The position numbers were made by a program, and so were the translations under genes. This document shows, piece after piece, positions 47,162 through 47,708 of a stretch of 47,708 bases of DNA. The notes under the pieces are model-generated. The model saw only the letters and a program-made list of their open reading frames with translations. It did not search any database and was not told the origin of the DNA. Position 1 is the first letter of the stretch; every line of letters starts with the position of its first letter. Source of the DNA: Bacteroidales bacterium (GTDB lineage Bacteria; Bacteroidota; Bacteroidia; Bacteroidales; UBA932). The DNA is taken from NCBI GenBank assembly GCA_017651225.1, contig JAGCDF010000037.1, forward strand, positions 1-47,708, read 5' to 3'.

Positions 47162-47708
47162 TTAACCTCCGAAGTTGTCGTAAAGGACGTTCTCCGGCGC
47201 GACGCCGAGGGAGTCGAGCAACTCGTTCACGCACTTGACCATCATAGGAGGGCCGCACATGAAGTACTTGATGTCCTCGGGGGCCTCGTGGTCCTTGAGG
47301 TAGGTCTCGTACATCACGTTGTGCACGAAGCCGGGAGTGTACTTGACGCCGGCGGCATCGGCTGCCGGGTCCGGACGGTCCAGGGCCAGGGTGAAGTGGA
47401 AGTTCGGGAACTCCTTCTCGATCTCGGCGAAGTCCTCCAGGTAGAAGGCCTCGACGAGGGCGCGGGCGCCGTAGAAGAAGCGGACCTTGCGGCCGGTCTT
47501 GAGGGTCTTGAACAGCTGCATGATGTGGCTGCGGAGCGGAGCCATACCGGCGCCGCCGCCCACAAAGATGTACTCCATATCCTCGGGATCGTCCTTGGGA
47601 AGGAGGAACTCGCCGAAGGGACCGCTTATCCATACTTTGTCCCCGGGTTTGCGGGAGAATACGAAGGTGGATGCGATTCCCGGAGGAACTCCCGGAACGA
47701 ACTTGAAC
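47162..47708 (-). CDS. nqrF: Na+-translocating NADH:quinone reductase subunit F (C-terminal part)
   Basis: About 182 residues from the right window edge to the stop. The flavin domain is partly visible (FSRKPGDKVWISGPFGEFLL). It is followed by the NADH-binding domain: YIFVGGGAGMAPLRSHIMQL, RKVRFFYGARALVEAFYLED, HFTLALDRPDP, and the C-terminal CGPPMMVKCV motif ending DNFGG. This is the NADH-oxidising subunit of the sodium-pumping Nqr complex in the inner membrane. The 2Fe-2S domain and N-terminal helix lie outside the window. A strong terminator follows, consistent with nqrF being last in an nqrABCDEF operon. Confidence 0.95.
   Translation of the reverse strand, partial: FKFVPGVPPGIASTFVFSRKPGDKVWISGPFGEFLLPKDDPEDMEYIFVGGGAGMAPLRSHIMQLFKTLKTGRKVRFFYGARALVEAFYLEDFAEIEKEFPNFHFTLALDRPDPAADAAGVKYTPGFVHNVMYETYLKDHEAPEDIKYFMCGPPMMVKCVNELLDSLGVAPENVLYDNFGG

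Overview
The window looks like a GC-rich chromosome segment from an anaerobic, carbohydrate-fermenting Bacteroidales bacterium, plausibly from gut or rumen. The reasons are a recurring promoter of the Bacteroidetes type (-33 TTTG, about 19-20 bp, -7 TAnnTTTG), no obvious Shine-Dalgarno sequences, many lipoproteins, a membrane-bound TPR/AraC regulator, a Na+-translocating NADH:quinone reductase subunit, and secreted glycoside hydrolases of xylan-degrading families. No phage, IS element, integrase or CRISPR array was seen. Gene ends are packed tightly: operon neighbours overlap by ATGA or TAATG, and all four convergent gene pairs have overlapping or abutting stop codons.

Layout. 1-1279 (-): a PLP-dependent aldolase/lyase followed by a TrpB-type tryptophan synthase beta chain cut by the window edge. 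1504-1968 (+): YbaK-type tRNA deacylase behind a promoter, a stem-loop and a possible leader peptide. 1965-3305 (-): GH43 lipoprotein. 3354-7441 (-): a regulatory island with a frameshifted small secreted protein, a surface lipoprotein, a TPR-TM-AraC regulator and remnants of a membrane/outer-membrane protein pair. It carries two copies of a 90-bp promoter/operator cassette with direct repeats 21 bp apart. 7420-11698 (-): a four-gene operon of two tandem secreted nucleoside-hydrolase-like proteins, a YncE-like lipoprotein and a Nudix hydrolase.

11803-14554 (+): dihydrolipoyl dehydrogenase and a Tat-exported aldo/keto reductase with ferredoxin clusters. 14660-19324 (+): two tandem GH3 beta-glycosidases ending in a strong terminator. 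19447-23532 (+): the aromatic amino-acid operon pheA-aroC-tyrA-aroF. 23533-28309 (-): aminotransferase, acyltransferase, acyl-CoA ligase and class 3 aldehyde dehydrogenase, probably one lipid or fatty-aldehyde operon. 28388-29230 (+): DUF3737 beta-helix protein. 29227-30912 (-): AspT/YidE-type transporter. 30976-33228 (-): GH10 xylanase fused to a CE1 feruloyl esterase. 33385-37426 (-): an amino-acid ABC importer made of two paralogous lipoprotein-permease fusions plus an ATPase.

37523-37597: tRNA-Asp. 37728-45132 (+): polysaccharide export (Wza-like), chain-length (Wzz-like), uvrA with an in-frame palindromic insertion, and a glycosyltransferase. 45129-47003 (-): a second glycosyltransferase and a fimbrillin-like lipoprotein. 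47162-47708 (-): the C-terminal part of nqrF.

The genes together suggest breakdown of arabinoxylan (GH10-CE1, GH43, GH3), surface polysaccharide assembly, aromatic amino-acid synthesis and sodium-based respiration. The most unusual parts are the twin operator cassettes around the TPR/AraC regulator, the importers whose binding-protein lobes appear in swapped order, the two-domain secreted nucleoside hydrolases, and the palindromic insertion inside uvrA.
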